Of a stretch of DNA of 64,000 bases, positions 18,099 through 25,756 are shown in pieces. A program made the position numbers and the translations under genes. Position 1 is the first letter of the stretch, and the number at the start of each line of letters is the position of its first letter. The stretch comes from Akkermansiaceae bacterium (GTDB lineage: Bacteria > Verrucomicrobiota > Verrucomicrobiia > Verrucomicrobiales > Akkermansiaceae), in contig CAISTY010000240.1 of assembly GCA_903888515.1 (NCBI GenBank), forward strand, positions 1-64,000, in the 5' to 3' direction. The notes under the pieces were generated by a model. The model saw nothing but the letters and a program-made list of their open reading frames with translations, ran no database searches and was not told the DNA's origin.

Positions 18099-20291
18099 AT
18101 GCCCGTCATTTCCTCCATTTTTCTTGTTATCGCCTTGGTTCTTGCGGTGGTGGTGGGTCCGCAAACCCGGCCGTGGACATGGGGACCGGCGATGGCGGTG
18201 CTGGGGCTTGCCGTTTTGGCGGCGGTGCCGTCGTTTTGGAAACGGGGCAAAGCGCCGGCGGACTTCGGCTGTATCGCCATGGGAGCACTCACCGCCGCTT
18301 GGTTTGCCTGGCGGGCATGGGTTTCCCCGGTGGTCCAACTGGGACAAGCCGACCTCCTGCTCGTCGGCGGAGCGGTGGGCGCTTTTGTCAGCATCCGTGC
18401 CATCGCCGGCAATGCGCTCGCGGAACGCATTCTGGTTTGGGGCGTCGCCCTTTTGTTATCGGCAAATGTGTTAGTCATCGGCCAACAAATGACGGATCCG
18501 ACATTTTCTCCCGTTTTCAGGATGCGTGGAGTCGCCTGGCCTTCCGGCTTCTTTGCCGCCTACAACGAGGCCGCCAACTATCTGATTGCCTCGTCGATGT
18601 TGGTTGGGGGGGCGGCGTTGTTCGGACGCCACTCGCTGCCGACCCGCATGCTGTGGCTCCTCATTGCCATTGCGGGACTTGCCGGGGTTTGGTTCACGCG
18701 CTCGCGAGGCGGCATTTTAGGTGCGGCGGTGGCATGCGGGGTATTTGCGGTGATTGCCCTGATGATAGGGAAACGGCGCAACGCCCGTTGGTTCGCCCCG
18801 GCCTTGATTGCCATTCCGGTGATGGGCATGGTGATCGGGGCATTTCTGATCATGGGCTGGCAGGATGCCCAGGCAAAGCGGCTTGCCGGGAGCGGGATCG
18901 AGAGATTGCTGGACAATGATTGCCGCCTTTACTTCCTCGGCACCGCCCTATCGTGCATCCATCTCCATCCACTGGTTGGCGGCGGCAGCCGGAGTTTCAG
19001 TTGGGAATGTTTCCGATTTCTGGACGGAAAAACCAACGGCCATCTCATCACCCTCAAGCCGGAGGTGGTTCACAATGAACTGGTCCAATCCGCCACCGAT
19101 TACGGTCTTGCGGGAACCGGGCTGCTGGTGGGTTTGCTCGGAGCGCTGGCCTTGGCAGCCGTCTTGCGGGTTTTATTTGAAGAAACGCCACAGAACCGCG
19201 ATGCGGGGGATGCATGGCGGATCGGGGCTCTGGCGGGTCTCGCCGGCATGTTGGTTCAATCGTGTTTTACTGCTGTTTTCCACATGCTGCCCGGCATACT
19301 TCTGCTAGGCATTTGCCTGGGTCAGTTATCCCGGTCCGCGGAACGATCCGCCAACATGCAAACCCTCGTTACCCGCAGTCTCCTGGTGATCACCGCACTT
19401 TCCTGCGTCGTCCTGCTGATTCCCGCCGGATGGAAGGGCATCCAGGTGACCCGCATCCTGTGGCCCACGCATTTCAGCAAACAAATCACCGTCTCTGCCG
19501 AGTCACGGATCGATGCCCTCAGCGAAGCGATCGCACTCTGGCCGCAATCCGCTTTCTATCAGGAACGCGCGGCCGTTTTCCAAACGAGCGCCGGCACCCA
19601 CAAGGATGCCGCTTTCCGGGAACCCGCCCAACGGGCGATCGACGACTATCAGGAAGCCTCGCAGCTCCATCCGTTCGATCCCGCCCTCGCGGTCAACCGT
19701 GCGAATCTACTCAGCCTCATGCCGAGCGATTCCGCAGCGGAGGAATGTTATGCCAAGGCGATCGAATTGCAAGGTGGGATGGAGCCCGCCTTCCGCAGTC
19801 ATTTTTCCTGTGCCAGCCACTATTTGCGCAAGGGCTTGCGGCAATTCCGTCCCGAAGATCCGGGACCCGCACACGCGGCGCTCGAACGGTCTGCGGAACA
19901 GATCGAGATGTCAGTTAGAAAAATGCACTGGGTCCTTGGAGACATGACCGCGCCGAGGGTTGCCATTCACGAAAATCTGGGAAGAGTCCGCGAAGCCGTG
20001 GGCGACCGCGATGGAGCATTGGAGTCCTACAACTTCGCGGCCCCGCTCCCTGGCGGTGCCCACGTCCATTACCGGGCGGCGGTTGTAATTGGGAAAATGG
20101 CGGTCGCGGAGTGGTCGCAGCGCCGTCCTGCCGCAGCACTCACCCATTTCATGGAGGCCCGGAAACGGCTTGTACAGGCAGGCAATGCGCTGCCCGTGGA
20201 TGTCACTCCCGGCCAGCGTGCCGAATTCCTCGGCTACCTCGACCGGATGATCGCGTTTCTGATAGGCGCGAAAACCGAACCCGCCAAGTAA
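18099..20291 (+). CDS. O-antigen ligase/polymerase-like membrane protein with TPR tail
   Basis: About 730 residues. The first ~440 form roughly 12 transmembrane helices. The Wzy_C-type loop carries 'HPLVGGGSRSFSWECFRFLDG' (about 290) and 'VHNELVQSATDYGLAGTGLLVG' (about 323-344), the conserved H-N-E...G-x-x-G segment of O-antigen ligases and polymerases. The C-terminal ~270 residues are helical, with tetratricopeptide-like spacing (AIDDYQEASQLHPFDPALAVNRANLL; AEECYAKAIELQ). It probably polymerises or ligates the exopolysaccharide at the outer face of the membrane. The track start at 18051 is possible; ATG 18099 places the first helix directly at the N-terminus. Confidence 0.85.
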   Translation: MPVISSIFLVIALVLAVVVGPQTRPWTWGPAMAVLGLAVLAAVPSFWKRGKAPADFGCIAMGALTAAWFAWRAWVSPVVQLGQADLLLVGGAVGAFVSIRAIAGNALAERILVWGVALLLSANVLVIGQQMTDPTFSPVFRMRGVAWPSGFFAAYNEAANYLIASSMLVGGAALFGRHSLPTRMLWLLIAIAGLAGVWFTRSRGGILGAAVACGVFAVIALMIGKRRNARWFAPALIAIPVMGMVIGAFLIMGWQDAQAKRLAGSGIERLLDNDCRLYFLGTALSCIHLHPLVGGGSRSFSWECFRFLDGKTNGHLITLKPEVVHNELVQSATDYGLAGTGLLVGLLGALALAAVLRVLFEETPQNRDAGDAWRIGALAGLAGMLVQSCFTAVFHMLPGILLLGICLGQLSRSAERSANMQTLVTRSLLVITALSCVVLLIPAGWKGIQVTRILWPTHFSKQITVSAESRIDALSEAIALWPQSAFYQERAAVFQTSAGTHKDAAFREPAQRAIDDYQEASQLHPFDPALAVNRANLLSLMPSDSAAEECYAKAIELQGGMEPAFRSHFSCASHYLRKGLRQFRPEDPGPAHAALERSAEQIEMSVRKMHWVLGDMTAPRVAIHENLGRVREAVGDRDGALESYNFAAPLPGGAHVHYRAAVVIGKMAVAEWSQRRPAAALTHFMEARKRLVQAGNALPVDVTPGQRAEFLGYLDRMIAFLIGAKTEPAK

Positions 20292-20377
20292 AGGCGGAAG
20301 GCGGAAACATCGGGATGTGAAGTTCCGCGCCGTATTGGCTATCCAACTGATGTTAGAGTGCGGAAAGACGCTTCTTC

Positions 20378-20409
20378 TCTTGCGTCTTGTGTCTTCAAGT
20401 CTTGCGTCT
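20378..20409. repeat. Second copy of TCTTGCGTCTTG-type element
   Basis: The stretch TCTTGCGTCTTGTGTCTTCA followed by AGTCTTGCGTCT matches 12254-12285 with only a few substitutions. Both copies lie in gaps between polysaccharide genes. It overlaps the region just downstream of the EpsI stop and could form part of a convergent 3' end. No function is known to me. Confidence 0.6.
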
Positions 20410-20411
20410 TC

Positions 20412-21140
20412 TCAGTGCTTGATCTGATCCCAATCGATCTGATCTTCCGCGAATCCGGTCAGGAATTGGCGGAGTTTCTCATCCACTTCCGTCTCGGTGA
20501 CTTCCTTTTCGATCCACGGGATTTTGCCATACCACATGGAGGTTGAAACATAGGCCCAGCGCTGATCCATGCCACGCAAGAGGCGGTCTTTCATGTCAAT
20601 CAACGTGCGCTCAAGGTGGTCGTTCGTGACCCGGTCATGGCCCACGAAAAAGTAATACGTCACGCAATTGAATTGGGGCGACTTGCTCCGCTCGCCGGTC
20701 GTCTGGATCGTTTGCACCGAGCGCAGGCGTTTGACATCCAACCCGCGGCCGTTTGCCAGCTTTAGCCTGACATTGCCGGATGCGGTGATGGTATGCCCTT
20801 GGGTAGGCATGCAGCGTTCCGGGCGATGGATCGAGTTGTTCAAATCATACCCCGAAAGCACTATGGAAAGATCCACGCGGTCAGGAACCAGATACCCTTC
20901 GAGGTTGATCTCGCCCGACCGCGGACGCAGACAGATGGCCTTCGAAAACTCCGTGTCAGAAGACAACGCACTCAGTTCATCCTTGTTTGCGGAGAGCGTT
21001 TGGAACGACCACCCGCCGGTGGAACCGGGCAGTTCCATTTTCACCGCCGAACCGGCGATTTCGCCGGCGCCGGGCAGGAAATAGACCGCGCCCAGCGCCC
21101 CGCCTAACACAACTGGCAGCCACCATGCGTTGCATTTCAT
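20412..21140 (-). CDS. Exosortase-associated EpsI family protein
   Basis: A 242-residue protein with one N-terminal membrane anchor and an extracytoplasmic EpsI/DUF3485 domain. The hallmark stretch is 'SGYDLNNSIHRPERCMPTQGHTI' (about residues 93-115), including the conserved H-R-P-E-x-C. It is encoded directly after an exosortase, with an ATGA overlap (stop of one, start of the other), so the two are translationally coupled. EpsI proteins accompany exosortases in exopolysaccharide loci, and their exact role is unsettled. No frameshift or missing core motif is seen. Confidence 0.92.
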   Translation of the reverse strand: MKCNAWWLPVVLGGALGAVYFLPGAGEIAGSAVKMELPGSTGGWSFQTLSANKDELSALSSDTEFSKAICLRPRSGEINLEGYLVPDRVDLSIVLSGYDLNNSIHRPERCMPTQGHTITASGNVRLKLANGRGLDVKRLRSVQTIQTTGERSKSPQFNCVTYYFFVGHDRVTNDHLERTLIDMKDRLLRGMDQRWAYVSTSMWYGKIPWIEKEVTETEVDEKLRQFLTGFAEDQIDWDQIKH

Positions 21141-22147
21141 GATTCCGGAAGATGGGATGTGGGTTCGTTGGCGTCATCCGGCCCGGTGACCATCACCCGC
21201 TGGAGTTGCCGTCGGTTCGCTTTCTTCCATGGCAGTCCGCCTTCCAGCAGCGCATGGATGACTAACAGGAGGGCCAGAGAAAACGGATAGAAAAGCAGCA
21301 GGCCGGACCAATCGTGCCAGGTATTGCGCGCCCATTTCGCGTCACCGTATTCGGCGATCACGAAAATTGAAGTCACGCGCAGCGAATTGCCGAGGATCGC
21401 GAGGGGGAATGCCGATAGAAAGAGCACCACGCGTTTCCACAGCGCCATATCCGCGAGGCAGGCCCATGCGCCTGAAATCATCAGCAAGGCCATCAACGAG
21501 TTGATTCCGCTGCACCCTTTGGCAATTTCCAAGGGTTCCCACCCGCTGTGCACTGAGGAGATCATGTTGCCCTGAACGAGCGTCTGTACTCCGCACAGTG
21601 CGGCTCCGTGGTGCGCCAACGACGTCGCCAACAACTGCAAGTGGATGGTGGCCTGCTGGAAACCCGGCAACGGAATGGCCAACCAGAAGAAAAACAACGG
21701 GAACAAAAGGATCTTGGCCACCCGCCATCCCCAGAAATACCACGCCGAACCCCATAACAAAAATGGCAGGGCTCCGATCGCAATCCGCGGCTGAAGCGTG
21801 CGGTAAGCGGCCGCATACAACAACGCGCCCCCTAACACCACGACCAAGCCCCACGCGCTGCCCATCCCTGCGGCGGCTTTGAGGCTCTTGAAGCGATGAA
21901 TCACCAAGCCCGCGATGATCAAGGGAAACAACGGCCCGTGTTCGAAATCGTTTTCCCCGTTCCAAGCGCTCCACAGCCAAGCGAAGGCGGATTGCGCGCG
22001 GTTCGCTCCGAAGCAGGCTGCAAATCCATAGAACCATAGCAAGATCAGCACCGCCATCATCAGCGGGTATCCAACGGAGCGGCACACGCTTTCTCCGTGG
22101 TGATTTTGCGGTTCGTCGATCGTGGACGCGGATGGATGGGTTGACAT
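21137..22147 (-). CDS. Exosortase
   Basis: A 336-residue integral membrane cysteine protease/transpeptidase with about eight helices. The catalytic residues are all present: Cys in 'IAKGCSGINSLMALL' (about 212), Arg in 'ILGNSLRVTSIF' (about 255) and His in 'NTWHDWSGLLLFYP' (about 275). Exosortases cut and re-attach proteins bearing C-terminal sorting tails (PEP-CTERM or the VPDSG type) during export to the cell surface. No protein with such a tail is visible in this window, so its substrates are encoded elsewhere. It is divergent from prs (88 bases between start codons) and coupled to epsI. Confidence 0.95.
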   Translation of the reverse strand: MSTHPSASTIDEPQNHHGESVCRSVGYPLMMAVLILLWFYGFAACFGANRAQSAFAWLWSAWNGENDFEHGPLFPLIIAGLVIHRFKSLKAAAGMGSAWGLVVVLGGALLYAAAYRTLQPRIAIGALPFLLWGSAWYFWGWRVAKILLFPLFFFWLAIPLPGFQQATIHLQLLATSLAHHGAALCGVQTLVQGNMISSVHSGWEPLEIAKGCSGINSLMALLMISGAWACLADMALWKRVVLFLSAFPLAILGNSLRVTSIFVIAEYGDAKWARNTWHDWSGLLLFYPFSLALLLVIHALLEGGLPWKKANRRQLQRVMVTGPDDANEPTSHLPES

Positions 22148-22235
22148 CGACGGAAGGGAATTGGAGGATTGGCAAGCAAAGTATTGCCGATTGGCTCTCC
22201 GCTGTCAACAATCGTCGCGCCATCTATTCGCTCCC

Positions 22236-23162
22236 ATGAAACTCATCAGTGGAACCGCCCACCGCGCCCTTGCCGAACGCATTGCCGAGAGCCTCGGACA
22301 AACGCTTGCCGACGTCCAAGTCACCGCCTTCCCCGACGGCGAGACCTCGGTCCAAATCAATGAAAATGTTCGCGGGCAGGATGTTTTCATTATCCAGCCG
22401 AGTTGTCCGCCGACCAACCACAACATCATGGAGTTGCTGATCATGGTGGACGCCGCCCGCCGTGCCAGTGCCGAGCGCATCACTGCGGTGATGCCGTTTT
22501 TCGGATATGCCCGCCAGGATCGCAAAGACCAACCGCGCGTCCCCATCACTGCCAAGCTGGTTGCCAACCTGCTCACCTCCGCCGGTGTCAACCGGGTCCT
22601 CACCATGGATCTCCACGCCCCGCAAATCCAAGGGTTTTTTGATATTCCCGTGGATCACCTCTACGCCAAATCCGTGCTCATCGGCTATCTGCGCCAGCGC
22701 CATCCGGACACCTCGAACCTCACCGTCGTCTCACCCGACGTCGGCGGTGTCAAAATGGCCCGTGCTTACGCCGAAGTTCTCGGAACCGAACTCGCCATCG
22801 TCGCCAAACACCGCGTGAACCCCAACCATGTGGAAGCCATGAACGTCATCGGTGAGATCAACGGGCGGGATATCCTGCTCGTCGATGACATGACCGAAAC
22901 GGCCGGCACGCTCATGGCCGCTGCGGCCATCCTCCATAAACACGGAGCCAAACGGATTTACGCCGGGGTGTCCCACGCGATTCTCGGGGAACTCGCCCAC
23001 CAGCGGATCCGCGACTCCGTCATTGAGGAGGTGATCACCACCGATTCCGTCCCGCAGGCGGCCGGTCCGAAAGTCAAGGTGGTCGGTATCGGCCCTTTGC
23101 TGGGTGAGGCCATCCGCCGCATCCACGACGGCCAATCGATCACCTCGCTGTTCACCGTTTGA
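22236..23162 (+). CDS. prs: Ribose-phosphate pyrophosphokinase
   Basis: A 308-residue cytosolic enzyme making PRPP from ribose 5-phosphate and ATP. It shows the family order: N-terminal 'FPDGETSVQINENVRGQDVFIIQ' (regulatory flexible loop region), the ATP-binding 'FFGYARQDRKDQPRVPITAKLVANLL', and the PRPP-binding loop 'LLVDDMTETAGTL' (about 213-225). The start is ATG 22236 (MKLISGTAHR); the track's longer version overlaps the divergent exosortase. It begins the conserved run prs-rplY-pth. Confidence 0.96.
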   Translation: MKLISGTAHRALAERIAESLGQTLADVQVTAFPDGETSVQINENVRGQDVFIIQPSCPPTNHNIMELLIMVDAARRASAERITAVMPFFGYARQDRKDQPRVPITAKLVANLLTSAGVNRVLTMDLHAPQIQGFFDIPVDHLYAKSVLIGYLRQRHPDTSNLTVVSPDVGGVKMARAYAEVLGTELAIVAKHRVNPNHVEAMNVIGEINGRDILLVDDMTETAGTLMAAAAILHKHGAKRIYAGVSHAILGELAHQRIRDSVIEEVITTDSVPQAAGPKVKVVGIGPLLGEAIRRIHDGQSITSLFTV

Positions 23163-23293
23163 AGACTTAGGCTGGTGAATTTCAGGGTTTGCGCACCTTC
23201 GAAGCACCGCCACCGGCTCTTGGAAACCCCTCGTTTGGGGGACAACACGGCTTTCACGCCCCGCGGATAATTTCCGCCACAGTGAACAATTTT

Positions 23294-23322
23294 TTGACAA
23301 GTGCGCTGCGGATCGTTACAGA
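23294..23322 (+). promoter_or_regulatory. Candidate sigma-70-type promoter for rplY
   Basis: TTGACA at 23294-23299 and TACAGA at 23317-23322 are separated by 17 bases, about 67 bases before the rplY start codon. The -35 box is a perfect consensus and the -10 is weak. The rest of the 23163-23388 gap shows nothing further. Confidence 0.45.
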
Positions 23323-23388
23323 ACGCGGCCCGCACCGGATTTCCGGAATTTTCCAGCACCCGATTTCAACTCCAACATCCTTACCGCC

Positions 23389-24063
23389 ATGGCCAAGAAA
23401 ACATCCCTCAAAGCAGCAACACGTGTCGAGACCGGAACCGGTCGGCTCAACCAAATGCGCCGCGACGGCTGGCTGCCTTCCGTGATCTACGGACGCGGCA
23501 CCGAAACTAAAAACCTCAAGGTCAATGCCAAATCCTTCACCGAACTGCTCGCCAAGAGCAGTTCGGATAATATCGTCATCAATCTGGAAATCGATGGTGA
23601 AGGCACCCGTTTGGCGTTCCTGCAAGCCATCCAACACAATCCACTTTCCGGTACTGCCACGCATGTGGACTTTCTCGCCATCGACGAGAATACCGAAATC
23701 ACCGCGCACATCCCGGCCCATCTCAACGGTGAATCCCCCGGCGTCAAGAGCGGCGGCGTCGTCGAGCAATACGTCCACGCCATCGAGATCATCTGCCTTC
23801 CCGACGATCTTCCCGATACCCTCGAGATCGATATCAGTGGCCTTGAACTCGGTGATTCACTCCACGTCGGTGATATCATCTATCCGAAGGGTGTCCGCCC
23901 GACCCACGCTGCCGACGTCGTGATCGTTCACATCGGCCATGCAGGATCCGGAACCGAAACGGAAGAGGCGGGGGCTACCGCCGCCGCTGCGGCCACCACC
24001 GAGGCCACGGCAAGCGCCGCAAGTGCTGCCACCCCGGCAGCCGCCCCGGCAACCAAGCCTTGA
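23389..24063 (+). CDS. rplY: 50S ribosomal protein L25, general stress protein Ctc type
   Basis: A 224-residue long form of L25. The N-terminal 5S-rRNA-binding domain includes 'GTGRLNQMRRDGWLPSVIYGRGTE' (about 15-38), and the C-terminal TL5/CTC beta domain follows (about 95-180). The tail is a low-complexity Ala/Thr/Glu stretch (about 185-224). It binds 5S rRNA in the large subunit. The order prs-rplY-pth is widespread in bacteria and supports the call. Confidence 0.95.
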   Translation: MAKKTSLKAATRVETGTGRLNQMRRDGWLPSVIYGRGTETKNLKVNAKSFTELLAKSSSDNIVINLEIDGEGTRLAFLQAIQHNPLSGTATHVDFLAIDENTEITAHIPAHLNGESPGVKSGGVVEQYVHAIEIICLPDDLPDTLEIDISGLELGDSLHVGDIIYPKGVRPTHAADVVIVHIGHAGSGTETEEAGATAAAAATTEATASAASAATPAAAPATKP

Positions 24064-24217
24064 TCCCGGAGGTGTCCTTGCGTTTTCACACACCCGGGCG
24101 GAGCCTGCCCCGGGGACGTGTTTGTGATCGTGGATTGAGGATCGTGGATGAAGAAGTTTCCTCTTGATCTTCCATCTGCCATCCACAATCCACAATCTCC
24201 CATCCATCATCTTCCAC

Positions 24218-24838
24218 ATGACTTTTTCCCTCATCGTCGGCTTGGGCAATCCGGGGCGGCAATATGCGGAAACCCGGCACAACATCGGGTTCATGATGCT
24301 CGACCGTCTGGCTGCGGTTTCCGGTGCGTGTTTTCAGTCCGTGCCAAAGTGGCAATGTCATCTCGCCAAGTTGCCGGATGGCGGCACCCTGCTGCTCAAG
24401 CCCCAGACCTTCATGAACCTGAGCGGCCGCGCCATCCAACAGGTGCTCGCATTTCACAAATGGCCGCCGGAATGCATGCTGGTCATATACGATGATGCCG
24501 CCCTCCCGCTAGAAACCCTGCGGTTCCGCGAAAAAGGCTCCGCCGCCGGCCACAATGGCGTCAAATCCATCATCGAACACCTGGGCACCGACGTTTTTGC
24601 CCGCCTCAAAATCGGCATCGGTGGCAGCCAGTCCGACAGCATGACCGGCCACGTGCTGGGAAAATTTTCACCCATGGAGCGCCCGCTCGTCGAAAACACG
24701 CTTGCCACCGCGCTCGATGCCGTGCAACTTGCGCGTTCCCAAGGGATCGCCGCTGCGGCGAACCGCTATCACATCCGCATCCATCCACCCCAACCACACC
24801 CCGATGAGCCGCAAATACCAGGGCCTGATCGTCCTTAA
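24218..24838 (+). CDS. pth: Peptidyl-tRNA hydrolase
   Basis: A 206-residue enzyme that frees tRNA from stalled peptidyl-tRNA. It has 'LIVGLGNPGRQYAETRHNIGFMML' at the N-terminus, containing the conserved N and the catalytic His of 'TRHNIGF', then 'KPQTFMNLSGRAI' and 'YDDAALPLETLRFREKGSAAGHNGVKSII'. ATG 24218 (MTFSLIVGLGNPG) is preferred over the track's 24164, whose leader is translated intergenic repeat. Its 3' end overlaps the rpsF start by 35 bases, implying translational coupling. Confidence 0.96.
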   Translation: MTFSLIVGLGNPGRQYAETRHNIGFMMLDRLAAVSGACFQSVPKWQCHLAKLPDGGTLLLKPQTFMNLSGRAIQQVLAFHKWPPECMLVIYDDAALPLETLRFREKGSAAGHNGVKSIIEHLGTDVFARLKIGIGGSQSDSMTGHVLGKFSPMERPLVENTLATALDAVQLARSQGIAAAANRYHIRIHPPQPHPDEPQIPGPDRP

Positions 24839-25091
24839 CACCAAATCCCTCGAAGGCAGCGTTGACGACCTCGTCACCGCCATTGCCAAAGAACTCGAAG
24901 CCGAAGGCGCCAAAGTTGAAAAAACCAACTCTCTTGGCCGCCGTCAATTCGCCTACAATTCCCGCCACCTTGAGGCCGGTCACTACGTCAAGTACACCTT
25001 CCAAGGCGCTCCCGACACGATCACCAAAATTCAGGATCGCCTGCGCTTGAACGGATATGTCCATCTGCAACATTACCAACGCATCGCTTGA
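24804..25091 (+). CDS. rpsF: 30S ribosomal protein S6
   Basis: A 95-residue protein starting MSRKYQGLIVLNTKS, with 'NSLGRRQFAYNSRHLEAGHYVKYTFQG' in the middle, the usual S6 core. It begins inside the end of pth (35-base overlap, different frame). ssb follows after 71 bases. In most bacteria rpsR and rplI complete this group; here the strand switches after ssb and they are missing. Confidence 0.95.
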   Translation: MSRKYQGLIVLNTKSLEGSVDDLVTAIAKELEAEGAKVEKTNSLGRRQFAYNSRHLEAGHYVKYTFQGAPDTITKIQDRLRLNGYVHLQHYQRIA

Positions 25092-25162
25092 TTGAAAAAT
25101 TGTTCGCAGGAACAGTTTTTTGACTTGTGATTCCCGACCCCTCATTCACACTCCCCACCACT

Positions 25163-25630
25163 ATGGCCAATCTCAACAAAGTCATGCTCATCGGGAATCT
25201 CACCCGTGATCCCGAATTGCGCTACACTCCCAGCGGCAAAGCCGTGGCGGACATCTCGCTCGCGATCAACCGCGTCTGGAACAACGAACAGGGACAGAAA
25301 CAGGAGGATACCATCTTCGTCGATGTCACCCTCTGGGGACGCCAAGCGGAACTCGCCCAGCAATATCTCTCCAAGGGCCGTTGTGCCTACATCGAAGGCC
25401 GCCTGCAAATGGATACCTGGGACGACAAGGAAACCGGCAAAAAACGCAGCAAACTCAAAGTCGTCGGCGACCAGTTGCAGTTCATGCCCGATGGCAAGGG
25501 CGGCTCCGGTGGCTCCCCCCCCCCATCCCAAGGCGGCCCGCAAGCCTCGCAGCAACGCTCCGCCCCGCCGCACGGCGCCACGGCCGCTCCTGCTAACGAG
25601 TTCCAAGAGGAGGACGACATCCCCTTCTGA
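25163..25630 (+). CDS. ssb: Single-stranded DNA-binding protein
   Basis: A 155-residue protein with an N-terminal OB fold (MANLNKVMLIGNLTRDPELRYTPSGKAVADISLA, then 'TIFVDVTLWGRQAELAQQYLSKG', about 1-110). A Gly/Pro/Gln-rich linker follows, then the acidic C-terminal tip 'EEDDIPF' that recruits replication and repair partners. It coats single-stranded DNA in replication, recombination and repair. It follows rpsF and is closed by a strong intrinsic terminator. Confidence 0.96.
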   Translation: MANLNKVMLIGNLTRDPELRYTPSGKAVADISLAINRVWNNEQGQKQEDTIFVDVTLWGRQAELAQQYLSKGRCAYIEGRLQMDTWDDKETGKKRSKLKVVGDQLQFMPDGKGGSGGSPPPSQGGPQASQQRSAPPHGATAAPANEFQEEDDIPF

Positions 25631-25652
25631 TTTCACCCCATCGATCTTCCCC

Positions 25653-25685
25653 AGCGGGGCCGCTCACGTGGCCCCGCTTTTTTTG
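25653..25685 (+). terminator. Rho-independent terminator after ssb
   Basis: AGCGGGGCC and GGCCCCGCT form a 9-bp perfect stem around the 8-base loop GCTCACGT, followed at once by a run of seven T. It ends the rpsF-ssb transcript 23 bases after the ssb stop. Confidence 0.92.
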
Positions 25686-25756
25686 CGTCCATCTGCCAGC
25701 CACGACGCAAGCGTCCTGAAATCGCCCCATGGTCAGCGTGGCATTTGGATGTCGTA

